Source of the DNA: Lawsonibacter faecis
GTDB lineage: Bacteria; Bacillota; Clostridia; Oscillospirales; Oscillospiraceae
NCBI RefSeq assembly: GCF_014287675.1
Contig: NZ_JACOPQ010000004.1
Coordinates: 62,001-126,000 of the forward strand
Direction: 5' to 3'
Length of the DNA: 64,000 nucleotides
Part shown: piece by piece, positions 16,078 through 24,813 of the stretch
Layout of the letters: every line of letters begins with the position of its first letter
Position numbering within the stretch: position 1 is the stretch's first letter
Program-made: the position numbers and the translations under genes
Notes under the pieces: model-generated
Databases searched by the model: none
What the model saw: only the letters and a program-made list of their open reading frames with translations
Told to the model about the DNA's origin: nothing

Positions 16078-16105
16078 ATTATACAAAATGTTAGAAATTT
16101 AACAA
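16078..16105 (-). promoter_or_regulatory. Promoter of the flavoprotein gene
   Basis: On the minus strand TTGTTA (complement of 16100-16105), 16 bases, TATAAT (complement of 16078-16083). It faces away from the AraC gene promoter 45 bases to the right. Confidence 0.65.
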
Positions 16106-16150
16106 GGGAGAGAAATTTCACCCCTCCTGTGAAAAATCCACCCCTCAGCC

Positions 16151-16179
16151 TTAACAACAGGGGTATTTTCCTGTATAAT
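16151..16179 (+). promoter_or_regulatory. Promoter of the AraC-family gene
   Basis: TTAACA at 16151-16156, 17 bases, TATAAT at 16174-16179. The two divergent promoters share a short control region where the AraC protein could act on both. Confidence 0.7.
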
Positions 16180-16221
16180 AGACGCAAATATGACGTGCCC
16201 AGTGAAACGGAGGCGGAAGGG

Positions 16222-17481
16222 ATGCCCTATTTCGGAACGGACCCAAACAAGGTTGTCATGGGGGACTATCATATCGCCTCGGGCTATCTCTACACCCATG
16301 CCATGAACGAGTGCCTGCACAACCACCCCGTGCCCAGGACACTGGCCATCCTGAGCCAGTGCAGAGTGGAGCTCTCCTTCTCGCTTAACCGCTTTTGGTT
16401 CTGCCTGACGGGGCTGAAGAAGGACGTCTATTACGATGTGTACGGCCTGGAGGCCGGGGATTATCTGGAGATATTTGATCGTTTCCGGATCCTGGCGGAG
16501 TCCGCCGTAGCGGAAAACGGCTACCGTGCGGACATCTTTATGGTCATGGAGGAGGACGTGAAGCAGATGGCCGTCCTCTTCAGCGCGGACGGGGTGACGG
16601 CCTGTTCACCGGAGGAGCTGGCCGGGCAGATAGACGCACTGGGCCAGCAGGTCTATGAGCGGGACCTCTTCTGCGGAGACTGCCGATACCGCAACGTCAC
16701 GGCCCTCTCCCCTCCCCTGTCCGGGTTTGCCGCCATCCGGGAGGGCTACCTCCTCACCCGCCGGCTCAACGACCTCTCCTTCTTCCGTATGGACGGCGGC
16801 GTAATTACGGCTGAGCGGGTGGAGGCCCAGCGCAGCGCGGCGGACTACCAGACGGTCATGGAGGGCTGCGTCCGTCTGTGCCGGGCGCTGGACGAGGGAG
16901 ACCGGACCGAGTGCCGGGCAGCGCTGGAGGACCTCTTTTTGAAGCTGCTGCGCGGCTCCTACAGCGTCTCCCTCCTGCGAGACACCCTGTCCTACTGCAA
17001 GCATATGCTTCAAGTGCGCTGCACCGCCCGGGGACTGATGGATCAGGTGGACCTGGAGCGGCTGTGCGACGCGGACCGCTATCTGCGCATCGAGGAATGC
17101 GTGCAGTCCCTCTGGCAGACCCTGGACACGGTGGGGGCCGCCATTGAGCGGCAGGGGCGGTTCAGCCGGGCGGTGCTCAACGCGGTCTACTATATCAGAA
17201 TTCACTGCGCGGAGGATCTCTCCCTGCCCGATATCGCGGCCTATGCCGGGGTAAGCCCCAACTACCTGAGCGGCATTTTTCGGGAAAACACGGGCTTTTC
17301 AGTCCGGGACTTTATCACAATGGTGCGGATTGAAAAGGGCAAGGCACTGCTCTCCGGCGGCGCACGGGTGGCTGAAGCGGCGGAGGCCGTGGGCTTTTAC
17401 GACGCAAAGTACTTCACCCGCGTCTTTAAAAAACACACCGGCGTCAGTCCGGCCCGGTACAGGGCGGAGGCGGGCGGATAA
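16222..17481 (+). CDS. AraC-family regulator of the adjacent flavoprotein
   Basis: A 419-residue protein with a long N-terminal region of unknown type and a C-terminal AraC DNA-binding domain with two helix-turn-helix motifs (LSLPDIAAYAGVSPNYLSGI, then VAEAAEAVGFYDAKYFTRVF near residues 325-410). I chose ATG 16222 because GGAGG lies 8 bases upstream and the promoter at 16151-16179 would leave no room for the longer GTG-initiated form. Divergent placement suggests it activates the flavoprotein gene in response to its substrate (inference). Confidence 0.88.
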   Translation: MPYFGTDPNKVVMGDYHIASGYLYTHAMNECLHNHPVPRTLAILSQCRVELSFSLNRFWFCLTGLKKDVYYDVYGLEAGDYLEIFDRFRILAESAVAENGYRADIFMVMEEDVKQMAVLFSADGVTACSPEELAGQIDALGQQVYERDLFCGDCRYRNVTALSPPLSGFAAIREGYLLTRRLNDLSFFRMDGGVITAERVEAQRSAADYQTVMEGCVRLCRALDEGDRTECRAALEDLFLKLLRGSYSVSLLRDTLSYCKHMLQVRCTARGLMDQVDLERLCDADRYLRIEECVQSLWQTLDTVGAAIERQGRFSRAVLNAVYYIRIHCAEDLSLPDIAAYAGVSPNYLSGIFRENTGFSVRDFITMVRIEKGKALLSGGARVAEAAEAVGFYDAKYFTRVFKKHTGVSPARYRAEAGG

Positions 17482-17558
17482 TCATTGACAGGCGCGGGCC
17501 AACGCGGGTACAATGGACTAGGATATCACCCGCTGAAACCTGGGAGGAGAGGGAAGCC

Positions 17559-18866
17559 ATGGCAATTGTGGAAGTGGTAAAGTACAACGGAAATCCCGAT
17601 GTCTTCGCGTGGAAATATCCCAGCGAGGAGCTGGGGACCTGGACCCAACTGATCGTCAATGAGTCCCAGGAGGCTGTCCTCTTTAAGGGAGGCAAGGCGC
17701 TGGATGTCTTCACCAGCGGACGGCATACCCTGGACACCGCCAATATCCCCCTGCTGAACAAGGTGGTCAACCTGCCCTTCGGCGGCCGGTCCCCCTTTAC
17801 GGCGGAGGTGTGGTACGTCAACCGCGTCAACTCCCTGGACGTCAAGTGGGGCACGGCCACGCCCATTCAGCTCCAGGACCCGAAGTACGGCGTTTTTGTG
17901 CCGGTGCGATCCTTTGGGCAGTTCGGCGTGCGCATTGACGACGCGAAGAAGTTTCTCGTCAAGCTGGTGGGCACCCTGCCCCAGTTTGACAAGAGCAGCC
18001 TGCTGAGGTATTTCCGCGGCCTCTTTATCACCAAGGCCAAGGATACCATCTCCTCCTACCTCATCCACAAGGAGATCAGCGCACTGGAGATCAACGCCTA
18101 TCTCGACGAACTCTCCGCCTATATGAAGGAGCGCATCGAGCCCGTCATGGCGGAGTACGGCATTACGCTGGTGAACTTCTACGTCAACGACATCAATATT
18201 CCGGAGGACGACCCGGCGGTGCGGAAGCTGAAGGCCGCGCTGGCCAAGCGGGCGGAGATGGATATTATCGGCTACAACTACCAGCAGGAGCGCTCCTTCG
18301 ACACCCTGGAGGGCGCGGCCACCAATCAGGGCTCCGCCGCGTCCGGCCTCATGGGGGCCGGGCTGGGGCTTGGGATGGGCGTCGCCGCGGGCGGCGCGGT
18401 AGGCGGACAGTTCGGCGGCATGGCGAATGTGCTGGATACCGCTGCGCCGGGGAGCGAGTGCCCCCAGTGCCACGCCAAGGTCCCCGCAGGGAAAAAATTC
18501 TGCCCGGACTGCGGCTGCAGCCTGACCAAAGGCGGGCCGGAGAAGGGGGAAGAAATTAGCTGCGCCTCCTGTGGGACGGCTCTGACTCAAAAGACGAAGT
18601 TCTGTCCGGAGTGCGGAAAGAAATACAATCCATGCCCAAACTGCGGCGCGGACCTGCCGGAGGGGGCAGGCGCCTGCGCGAAATGCGGCGCCGATGTACC
18701 CACCCTCTGCCCCAACTGCGGGAAGACCATCGCGGAGAAAAAAGCCAAGTTCTGTCCGGAGTGCGGCGCGCGCCTCCAACGCACCTGTCCCAAGTGTGGA
18801 AAAGAGGTTGACGGGAAGCAGAAATTCTGCCCGGAGTGCGGTGAAAAGCTGAAAGAGGGAGAGTAA
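17559..18866 (+). CDS. SPFH-domain protein with C-terminal zinc ribbons
   Basis: A 435-residue protein: an SPFH/band-7-like domain (about residues 1-250) of the virion-core-like YdjI type, a Gly/Ala-rich hydrophobic linker (ASGLMGAGLGLGMGVAAGGA), then at least four Cys-X2-Cys zinc ribbons (CPQCHAKVPAGKKFCPDCGC and similar to the C-terminus, with CPECG repeated). YdjI-type proteins scaffold membrane-stress complexes in Bacillus. AGGAG precedes ATG 17559. It leads a four-gene operon of membrane and zinc-ribbon proteins. Confidence 0.88.
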   Translation: MAIVEVVKYNGNPDVFAWKYPSEELGTWTQLIVNESQEAVLFKGGKALDVFTSGRHTLDTANIPLLNKVVNLPFGGRSPFTAEVWYVNRVNSLDVKWGTATPIQLQDPKYGVFVPVRSFGQFGVRIDDAKKFLVKLVGTLPQFDKSSLLRYFRGLFITKAKDTISSYLIHKEISALEINAYLDELSAYMKERIEPVMAEYGITLVNFYVNDINIPEDDPAVRKLKAALAKRAEMDIIGYNYQQERSFDTLEGAATNQGSAASGLMGAGLGLGMGVAAGGAVGGQFGGMANVLDTAAPGSECPQCHAKVPAGKKFCPDCGCSLTKGGPEKGEEISCASCGTALTQKTKFCPECGKKYNPCPNCGADLPEGAGACAKCGADVPTLCPNCGKTIAEKKAKFCPECGARLQRTCPKCGKEVDGKQKFCPECGEKLKEGE

Positions 18867-18869
18867 GCC

Positions 18870-19562
18870 ATGAAGGGTCGTCAAAAAATTGTGGCCCTGG
18901 CGGGCCTTATTATAATTGCGGTGACGCTGTTGCTCTTCTTCCTTCCCGGGGGAGAGCGGGAGACGGTGGACTGGGTCTGTCTGACCTTCTTCCTCCTGGC
19001 CGAGGCGGTGCTCTGCGGCGGCGGCATCCTGGCGGACCGGATGGCCGGGGCGTGCGGGGGGATCTTTTTCCGTGCAAGCGCGTTTACGGCGCTGTTTATC
19101 TGCTGCATTGTCTCCCTGGCCGTCTCTCTGGTGTCCATCCTGTGGATGCGGCCCCCGGTGGCGGGGCTGGTGGGTGTTCAAATCGTGCTGTTTGCGGCGG
19201 GCTTAATTTTGCTGCTGGTCCTCTCCGCCTTCGGGCGGCGTGCAGGGGCGGCCCAGGCCGCCGAGGAGCAGGCGCTCTCCGCGCTCAAGGCCCTGGAGGG
19301 CCGGGTCCGGACCCTGGCGGGCGCGCCGGCCAACCGGGACTACGCAGCACCGCTGGAGCGCTTGGCGGAGGCCATACGGTTTGCCGACGGCGCCTGCGCG
19401 TCCGCACTGGACAGTGAGATCGCCGATAAGCTGACGGCGCTTGAAACCTGCCTTTCCGGTGAGACCGCGGCGGGCGAGGTAGAGCCCAGAGTGGAGGAGC
19501 TGCTGTGGACCGTGGAGCGGCGGGGCCGTGAGGTGAAGGAGAGAAAGGCTGGGAAGACTTGA
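18870..19562 (+). CDS. Membrane protein with cytoplasmic helical tail, unknown
   Basis: A 230-residue protein with four predicted membrane helices in the first 120 residues (for example IVALAGLIIIAVTLLLFFL and VQIVLFAAGLILLLVLSAF), followed by an Ala/Glu-rich helical tail likely to form coiled coil. It starts 3 bases after the SPFH gene stop and overlaps the next gene by one base, so it belongs to the operon. No family recognised. Confidence 0.75.
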   Translation: MKGRQKIVALAGLIIIAVTLLLFFLPGGERETVDWVCLTFFLLAEAVLCGGGILADRMAGACGGIFFRASAFTALFICCIVSLAVSLVSILWMRPPVAGLVGVQIVLFAAGLILLLVLSAFGRRAGAAQAAEEQALSALKALEGRVRTLAGAPANRDYAAPLERLAEAIRFADGACASALDSEIADKLTALETCLSGETAAGEVEPRVEELLWTVERRGREVKERKAGKT

Positions 19563-20134
19563 TGAATGAAGGCGCGGGTCGGTCAAAGGTCGTCCTCATG
19601 GGGATTGCCTCTAAGATACAGATCATTCTCGGCGCTCTGATCGCGGCATTTTTCGGACTGGGGCTTATCGGCTGCCTCAGTCAGAAAACTGAGGTCAGTG
19701 TGACCATCGCTATTTTGCTCTTTTTGGCCCTTGGCGTTTGGCTCATTTTAAGGGGCGTCAAAAAGGGCAGATTGATTAAGCTCTTTCAGCGGTATGTGGC
19801 GCTGCTGTCCGGCGACTCTGAGCGCTCCCTGGACAGTCTGGCGGGGGCGCTCGGCGTGAGTGTGGACGCCGTAAGGGACAATGTGGAGCGGATGATCAAG
19901 CGCGGCCTGATGCCCAACGCATATATCAACCGGGATACCAACTGCCTGGTGTTTGCCGGGCGGGTACCCGCCGGACAGGCGGCCTCCAGGCCCGCTGCCG
20001 CGCCCGGCGGTCAAAGGGGCAACCCGGGCGGGACGGGCTATAGGACCGTGGTGTGCAAGGGCTGCGGCGCCGCCAATCAGATTCCAGTGGGCGGAACCGG
20101 GGAGTGCGAATTCTGCGGGTCCCGACTGGGATAA
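19562..20134 (+). CDS. Membrane protein with winged-helix-like and zinc-ribbon domains
   Basis: A 190-residue protein: two N-terminal membrane helices (IQIILGALIAAFFGLGLIG; VTIAILLFLALGVWLIL), a helical region resembling a PCI/winged-helix module (SLDSLAGALGVSVDAVRDNV near residues 95-115), a Pro/Gly linker and a C-terminal zinc ribbon (CKGCGAANQIPVGGTGECEF CG). It is paralogous to the next gene. ATG 19562 overlaps the previous stop; a later in-frame ATG at 19598 is a possible alternative start. Confidence 0.75.
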   Translation: MNEGAGRSKVVLMGIASKIQIILGALIAAFFGLGLIGCLSQKTEVSVTIAILLFLALGVWLILRGVKKGRLIKLFQRYVALLSGDSERSLDSLAGALGVSVDAVRDNVERMIKRGLMPNAYINRDTNCLVFAGRVPAGQAASRPAAAPGGQRGNPGGTGYRTVVCKGCGAANQIPVGGTGECEFCGSRLG

Positions 20135-20156
20135 GCAATCAGGAGGAGAGACAGAT

Positions 20157-20906
20157 ATGGCTGAGAGAAGATATCAAATAGACCGCAGGGACATTCGTTA
20201 CGACGCCAGCGGTCTGGACGGCACCCCCAGAAGGAAGACCTCCTCCTGGGTGCCGATTATTGTGTTTATGCTGCTGTTCTGGCCGGTAGGCATTGTACTG
20301 CTGATCCTCAAGCTGAAAAACGATCGATCCGGAACGATGCAAAACGGCAAGGTGGTCTTCGGCATCGGCGTCTTCCTGGCTGTGATGGGGGTGATGTACC
20401 TCATCATGTTTGTCAGCGGCAGTCTGACCACCAGCGGCGGGAGGCCCTATCCCCTGAATTCCTTTCTCTCGCTCTTGCTTTTCTTCGTCCTGGGCGGCGC
20501 GGCGCTGATTGTCGTCGGGACCAGGATGAAAAAGACCGGCCTGAAGTACCGGCGGTACATCAATCTGGTGGTGAATAACCGGCTCAGCTCCATTGATAAG
20601 ATCGCCTCCGGGATGGGCTGCTCTTACGACCAGGCCGTCGTGGATCTGCAGAAGATGCAGGACGACGGCTATTTCCCCCACGCGCTTATCGATTTCAGCA
20701 AGGGCCTTTTCTATCTGGACGGTATTCCCCGGGACATGGGCGGCACGGCGGACGCGCCTCCCCCCGCCTCCCCCCGGCCGGGCGCGGGAGTGGAAGCGCC
20801 GCCCGCCGTCAAGGTGGTCACCTGCAGGAGCTGCGGCGCGCAGAACACCGTTGCAGCGGGCACGGTCTGCGAGTGCGAGTACTGCGGATCGCCCATCAGT
20901 TCCTGA
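20157..20906 (+). CDS. Paralogous membrane/zinc-ribbon protein
   Basis: A 249-residue protein with the same plan as its neighbour: a short cytoplasmic start, three hydrophobic segments (SWVPIIVFMLLFWPVGIVLL; VFGIGVFLAVMGVMYLIMFV; FLSLLLFFVLGGAALIVV), a winged-helix-like stretch (RLSSIDKIASGMGCSYDQAV) and a C-terminal zinc ribbon (CRSCGAQNTVAAGTVCECEY CG). AGGAGGAG precedes ATG 20157. It is the last gene of the SPFH operon, which ends at a strong terminator. Confidence 0.75.
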   Translation: MAERRYQIDRRDIRYDASGLDGTPRRKTSSWVPIIVFMLLFWPVGIVLLILKLKNDRSGTMQNGKVVFGIGVFLAVMGVMYLIMFVSGSLTTSGGRPYPLNSFLSLLLFFVLGGAALIVVGTRMKKTGLKYRRYINLVVNNRLSSIDKIASGMGCSYDQAVVDLQKMQDDGYFPHALIDFSKGLFYLDGIPRDMGGTADAPPPASPRPGAGVEAPPAVKVVTCRSCGAQNTVAAGTVCECEYCGSPISS

Positions 20907-20912
20907 ACGTAA

Positions 20913-20948
20913 AACGACCGCCCGCCTTTTAAAAGGCGGGCGGTCGTT
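20913..20948 (+). terminator. Perfect 36-base palindromic terminator of the SPFH operon
   Basis: Starting 7 bases after the stop, the two half-sites AACGACCGCCCGCCTTTT and AAAAGGCGGGCGGTCGTT are exactly complementary. It can terminate in either direction. Confidence 0.8.
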
Positions 20949-21155
20949 CAGTTTGTCAAAGAAGCCCCAAAGGGCTTCTTTGACAGGGAGCTGCATGACG
21001 GCTGGGGCTCGGTTTCATGGGAAAAAGTCTCCCCATCCGTCATGAGAGGTGTTTTTTCTGAGGCTCGTGTTCCCGGAAATGACGGATTTTCATTTGACTG
21101 CGACATCTGCGGACGACGCAGCGCTGCGAGGCTTTCTCTGCGGAGGGTATTTCCC
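20949..21155 (+). repeat. Intergenic repeat, copy B
   Basis: This element directly follows the operon terminator. It opens with a hairpin, TGTCAAAGAAGCCC / GGGCTTCTTTGACA (14 base pairs), and continues with the blocks shared with the inverted copy A at 13831-14034. No ribosome binding site or coding pattern is seen. The remaining 80 bases to 21237 hold only a GGCGGG-TCGG-CCCGCC hairpin. Confidence 0.75.
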
Positions 21156-21237
21156 TCAAGATAATCTGGCAGGGCGGGTCGGCCCGCCGTTTCGCAGCAA
21201 ATATACAACGCCGCGCCACGTTCCCATTTAAGGCGCC

Positions 21238-23052
21238 CTATGGATCAAAGTGCTTGCGCCAGAAATACTGCAGGCTCTCGTAGTCCTGGATCAGGGCCGC
21301 GCCCTCTGGGGTGAGGGCATCGGTGAGGACGCCATCCTCCAGATAGAGGCCCGTGGGGGTATTGATGACCGGAACCTGTTCCGCCACGGCATTGGTGGCC
21401 TGGAGGTAAGCCGGGCCCTCCCAGCCGCAGAGCTTGAAGACTTCGTTCATCAGGAAGTTGGGGCTCAGGTCCGGACCCTCGCCCCGGAAATCATTGCCCA
21501 GGGCCTCCCTGGCCGCGTCGTTGGCCCAGATGAGGTACCGGGTGGCGTAATAATTTAAAAAGCCCTCCTTGGTGGAGAGATCCAGATCAATGCCCAGCAG
21601 ATGGTAAATGCTGTTGCCGTCCCCCATCCAGGGGTTGTGGTCCCCAAAGAGGACGATGACCACCGGCTGGTCGGAGGCGCGGTAGTAGTCGAAGAACGTC
21701 TTCAGATGATCCCCCGTGTCCTTGAGGGAACCGAAGTAGTTGTTCATCAGGTTCAGTTCCTCCCGGGTGTAGGATCCATCGTCCACCACCCAGCCGTCCC
21801 CCCACCAGAGGACGTCGGTGTCGTAGGGGCCGTGGCCCTGATAGGTGACGTTGAAGCCGAAATAGGGCTGGTCGGAAGTCTCCTTGTGCTGAGCATAGAG
21901 CTTGATCATCTCCGGAAACAGGACCGCGTCAAAGCCCACGCCGCCGCCGGTCAGCGCGCCGTAGTAGTTCTCCACATAGTAGTAGTTCTGAAGCCCCAGG
22001 TTGGCGTTGACATTCTCCCGGTTGTAGAACCACGCATAGCAGGAGTGGCTTCCCTCGGTGTAATACCCCTGCTTTTGCAGATACCAGGCGTAGGAATTTG
22101 TGGGGGCGCGGAAGGAGCCCAGCCGGGAGTACCCGGTGAGGAAGCAGCGCTCGGTGTCCACCGTGCCGCCGGCAAAGATGTTGGTGACCAGATTGCCCGT
22201 GTAGCCCTCGGCCTCCAGCTTGTGGAACTCCTCGTATACCGCAGGATTCAGCTCCGGCACGCCGAACTTGGTGAAGTCGTTGTAGGCCTCCAGCTGGATC
22301 GCGATGAGGTCCACCCTCTTCTCCTCAGGGATGTCCGCGTCCTCATAGGCGGCGAGGATGGACTGGGCCGCCGCTGCGCTGTACCCCTCCGGCGGCGCGT
22401 CCGAGGCGGACTTGACGCTGTAGAGAAAGGGGTAAAGAAACCCCTTGGAGGTATAGACCTGGGTGGCCGACCAGGGGGAGATCAGAGCCTCGTTCCGGGT
22501 CCGGTTGGTATAGGTATTGGCGTCGGCATAGAGCCACTGGAGGGGCAGAAACACCATCAGCAGCACTGCCACGCCTCCCAACCTGGGCCAGAGGGGCATC
22601 CGCCCCCGGGCCAAAAAGTGGAGAACCACCCAGCCCAGAAACACCAGGACGATGGCCAGCAGCATGCTCTTGTTGAGAAAGAGCTGGTACTTCCCCGCCA
22701 TATTGCCCGCCTCTTTGATGAGGAGGATGTCCTCAAACATCATGGGGTCGTTGCGGAAGGTCAGCTTGAAGAAGCTGGCGGCGGTGAGACCCAGGGTGAG
22801 GACCGCGGTAATACCGTAGGAGAGGCCTGCCCGCCCCGTCATAAAGTAGAGCAGCAGAGCCAAAAAGACCACCGGGAGGAGATTGAGTACGGCGATCAGC
22901 GGGTGGGTAAAGTAGCTTATAAACATGGCCGTGCGGTTGTCCACACAGGCAAACCACAGGGAGAGCACGCCCAGACAGACCGCCGCAAGCGCCAAGAGCA
23001 CAAGCGTCAGGGCACGGGAGTTGGCAAGCTTGGATTCTTTTATTTTTTTCAT
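21238..23052 (-). CDS. LTA synthase-like membrane sulfatase
   Basis: A 604-residue protein with five N-terminal membrane helices and a large extracellular alkaline-phosphatase/sulfatase domain (about residues 215-560). The candidate catalytic Thr is in GGTVDTERCF, and metal-site motifs HGPY and LFGDHNPWMG are present. Such enzymes move glycerol-phosphate or phosphoethanolamine groups onto lipoteichoic acid or surface glycans; which substrate is used here is unknown. The start at 23052 follows GGAG. Confidence 0.87.
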   Translation of the reverse strand: MKKIKESKLANSRALTLVLLALAAVCLGVLSLWFACVDNRTAMFISYFTHPLIAVLNLLPVVFLALLLYFMTGRAGLSYGITAVLTLGLTAASFFKLTFRNDPMMFEDILLIKEAGNMAGKYQLFLNKSMLLAIVLVFLGWVVLHFLARGRMPLWPRLGGVAVLLMVFLPLQWLYADANTYTNRTRNEALISPWSATQVYTSKGFLYPFLYSVKSASDAPPEGYSAAAAQSILAAYEDADIPEEKRVDLIAIQLEAYNDFTKFGVPELNPAVYEEFHKLEAEGYTGNLVTNIFAGGTVDTERCFLTGYSRLGSFRAPTNSYAWYLQKQGYYTEGSHSCYAWFYNRENVNANLGLQNYYYVENYYGALTGGGVGFDAVLFPEMIKLYAQHKETSDQPYFGFNVTYQGHGPYDTDVLWWGDGWVVDDGSYTREELNLMNNYFGSLKDTGDHLKTFFDYYRASDQPVVIVLFGDHNPWMGDGNSIYHLLGIDLDLSTKEGFLNYYATRYLIWANDAAREALGNDFRGEGPDLSPNFLMNEVFKLCGWEGPAYLQATNAVAEQVPVINTPTGLYLEDGVLTDALTPEGAALIQDYESLQYFWRKHFDP

Positions 23053-23085
23053 GTACGTTACTCCGATTTTACAGTGGGGATAAGG

Positions 23086-23123
23086 AAAAACGGATTGTCA
23101 CACAGGCGTGGCAATCCGTTTTT
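23086..23123 (-). terminator. Intrinsic terminator downstream of glyS
   Basis: A 12-base-pair stem AAAAACGGATTG / CAATCCGTTTTT with a U-tract on either strand. It lies between glyS and the sulfatase gene. The rest of 23053-23235 shows a short TTTGACTTTGGTCAAAG inverted repeat and no gene. Confidence 0.75.
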
Positions 23124-23235
23124 GTCGGCGGCTCCTGCTGCATAGACCGATATCCGGCCTGCGGTAGGGGTTTGACTTTGGTCAAAGCACTTGAGCGCCG
23201 CAGGCGTCGGACATGGAGCGTGCGCGTGCGCTTTC

Positions 23236-24660
23236 TCAGAAGGAGATCTTCTCCTCGATATAGGCTTTCAGCTCAGAAATGGGCATCCGGACCTGCGCCA
23301 TGGTATCCCGGTCCCGGACGGTGACGCAGTGGTCGGCCTCCTCGGTCTCGCTGCCCACGGTCTGGAAGTCCACGGTGACGCACAGTGGGGTGCCGATCTC
23401 GTCCTGGCGGCGGTAGCGCTTGCCGATGGAGCCGGCGTCGTCAAAGTCCACCATGAAGTGCTTGGAGAGCTCCGCATAGACCTCCTGGGCGGCGCCGCTC
23501 AACTTCTTGGAGAGTGGCAGTACCGCGCACTTGAACGGGGCCAGAGCGGGATGGAAGCGCATAACCACGCGGGTGTCGTTCTTCTCCGCGTCCACGACCT
23601 CCTCGTCGTAGGCGTCCACCAGGAAGGCCAGCACCGAACGCTCCACGCCCAGGGAGGGCTCGATGACGTAGGGAATATAGTGCTCGTTCTTCTCCTGGTC
23701 GTAGTATGTCATGTCCTTGCCGGAGGTATTCTGGTGCTGGGTCAGGTCGTAGTCCGTGCGGTCGGCCACGCCCCAGAGCTCGCCCCAGCCGAAGGGGAAC
23801 AGGAACTCGAAGTCGGTGGTCGCCTTGGAGTAGAAGCAAAGCTCCTCCGGGTCGTGGTCCCGCAGGCGCAGGTTCTCGTCTCTGAGGCCCAGGGAGAGCA
23901 GCCACTCGCGGCAGAAGGTGCGCCAGTACTGGAACCACTCCAGATCGGTGCCCGGCTGGCAGAAAAACTCCAGCTCCATCTGTTCAAACTCACGGACCCG
24001 GAAGATGAAGTTGCCCGGCGTAATCTCATTACGGAAGCTCTTGCCAATCTGTCCGATGCCGAAGGGCAGCTTCTTCCGGGTGGTGCGCTGCACGTTGGGG
24101 AAGTTGACAAAAATGCCCTGGGCGGTCTCGGGCCGGAGATAGACGGTGTTCTTGCTGTCCTCGGTGACGCCCTGGAAGGTCTTGAACATCAGGTTGAACT
24201 GACGGATGTCGGTAAAATTGTGCTTGCCGCAGGTGGGGCAGGGGATGTTGTGCTCCTCAATGAAGTCCTTCATCTCCTGCTGGGTAAAGGCGTCGATGGG
24301 CTTGGGCAGCTCAAAGCTGTTCTGGGCGCACCAGTCCTCAATGAGCTTGTCGGCGCGGAAGCGCTCATGGCACTCCCGGCAGTCCATCAGCGGGTCGGAA
24401 AAACCGCCCAGGTGGCCGGAGGCCACCCAGGTCTGGGGGTTCATGAGGATGGCGGCGTCCAGACCGACGTTGTAGGGGTTCTCCTGCACAAACTTCTTCC
24501 ACCAGGCGCGCTTGACGTTGTTCTTCAGCTCCGCGCCCAGGGGTCCGTAGTCCCAGGTGTTGGCGAGACCGCCGTAGATCTCGCTGCCGGCAAAGATAAA
24601 GCCCCGGCCTTTGCACAGGGCCACCAGTTTTTCCATTGATTTTTCGGGATTGGTGAGCAT
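23236..24660 (-). CDS. glyS: Glycyl-tRNA synthetase, single-chain dimeric type
   Basis: A 474-residue class II synthetase that charges tRNA-Gly. It is the alpha2 (archaeal/eukaryal-like) form: MEKLVALCKGRGFIFAGSEI, a zinc-binding-like insert with CRECH and CPTCGKH, motif 2 FRNEITPGNFIFRVREFEQM near residue 210, and the C-terminal anticodon domain (FDDAGSIGKRYRRQDEIGTP). Length and motif order are normal. GGAGGGG precedes ATG 24660. Confidence 0.96.
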   Translation of the reverse strand: MLTNPEKSMEKLVALCKGRGFIFAGSEIYGGLANTWDYGPLGAELKNNVKRAWWKKFVQENPYNVGLDAAILMNPQTWVASGHLGGFSDPLMDCRECHERFRADKLIEDWCAQNSFELPKPIDAFTQQEMKDFIEEHNIPCPTCGKHNFTDIRQFNLMFKTFQGVTEDSKNTVYLRPETAQGIFVNFPNVQRTTRKKLPFGIGQIGKSFRNEITPGNFIFRVREFEQMELEFFCQPGTDLEWFQYWRTFCREWLLSLGLRDENLRLRDHDPEELCFYSKATTDFEFLFPFGWGELWGVADRTDYDLTQHQNTSGKDMTYYDQEKNEHYIPYVIEPSLGVERSVLAFLVDAYDEEVVDAEKNDTRVVMRFHPALAPFKCAVLPLSKKLSGAAQEVYAELSKHFMVDFDDAGSIGKRYRRQDEIGTPLCVTVDFQTVGSETEEADHCVTVRDRDTMAQVRMPISELKAYIEEKISF

Positions 24661-24697
24661 GGATACCCCTCCAACTGATTATTTCGATAACATTTCA

Positions 24698-24725
24698 ATT
24701 ATATACGGATTGAAGGGGATGTCAA
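24698..24725 (-). promoter_or_regulatory. glyS promoter
   Basis: On the minus strand TTGACA (complement of 24720-24725), 16 bases, TATAAT (complement of 24698-24703). No T-box leader is visible in the roughly 30 bases between promoter and start. Confidence 0.75.
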
Positions 24726-24813
24726 CCTAAAGAGGCCAAAAAACCATGGAATTACAGGGGTCGAGCCTTACGGAAAAACGTTTGACGGCAAGATGTCCCG
24801 GAGCGGCGAACAG

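Noticed and set aside
14235..16094. 619-codon open frame on the plus strand
   Set aside because: A shadow of the flavoprotein gene; Gly/Val/His-rich composition is typical of antisense frames in GC-rich genes.
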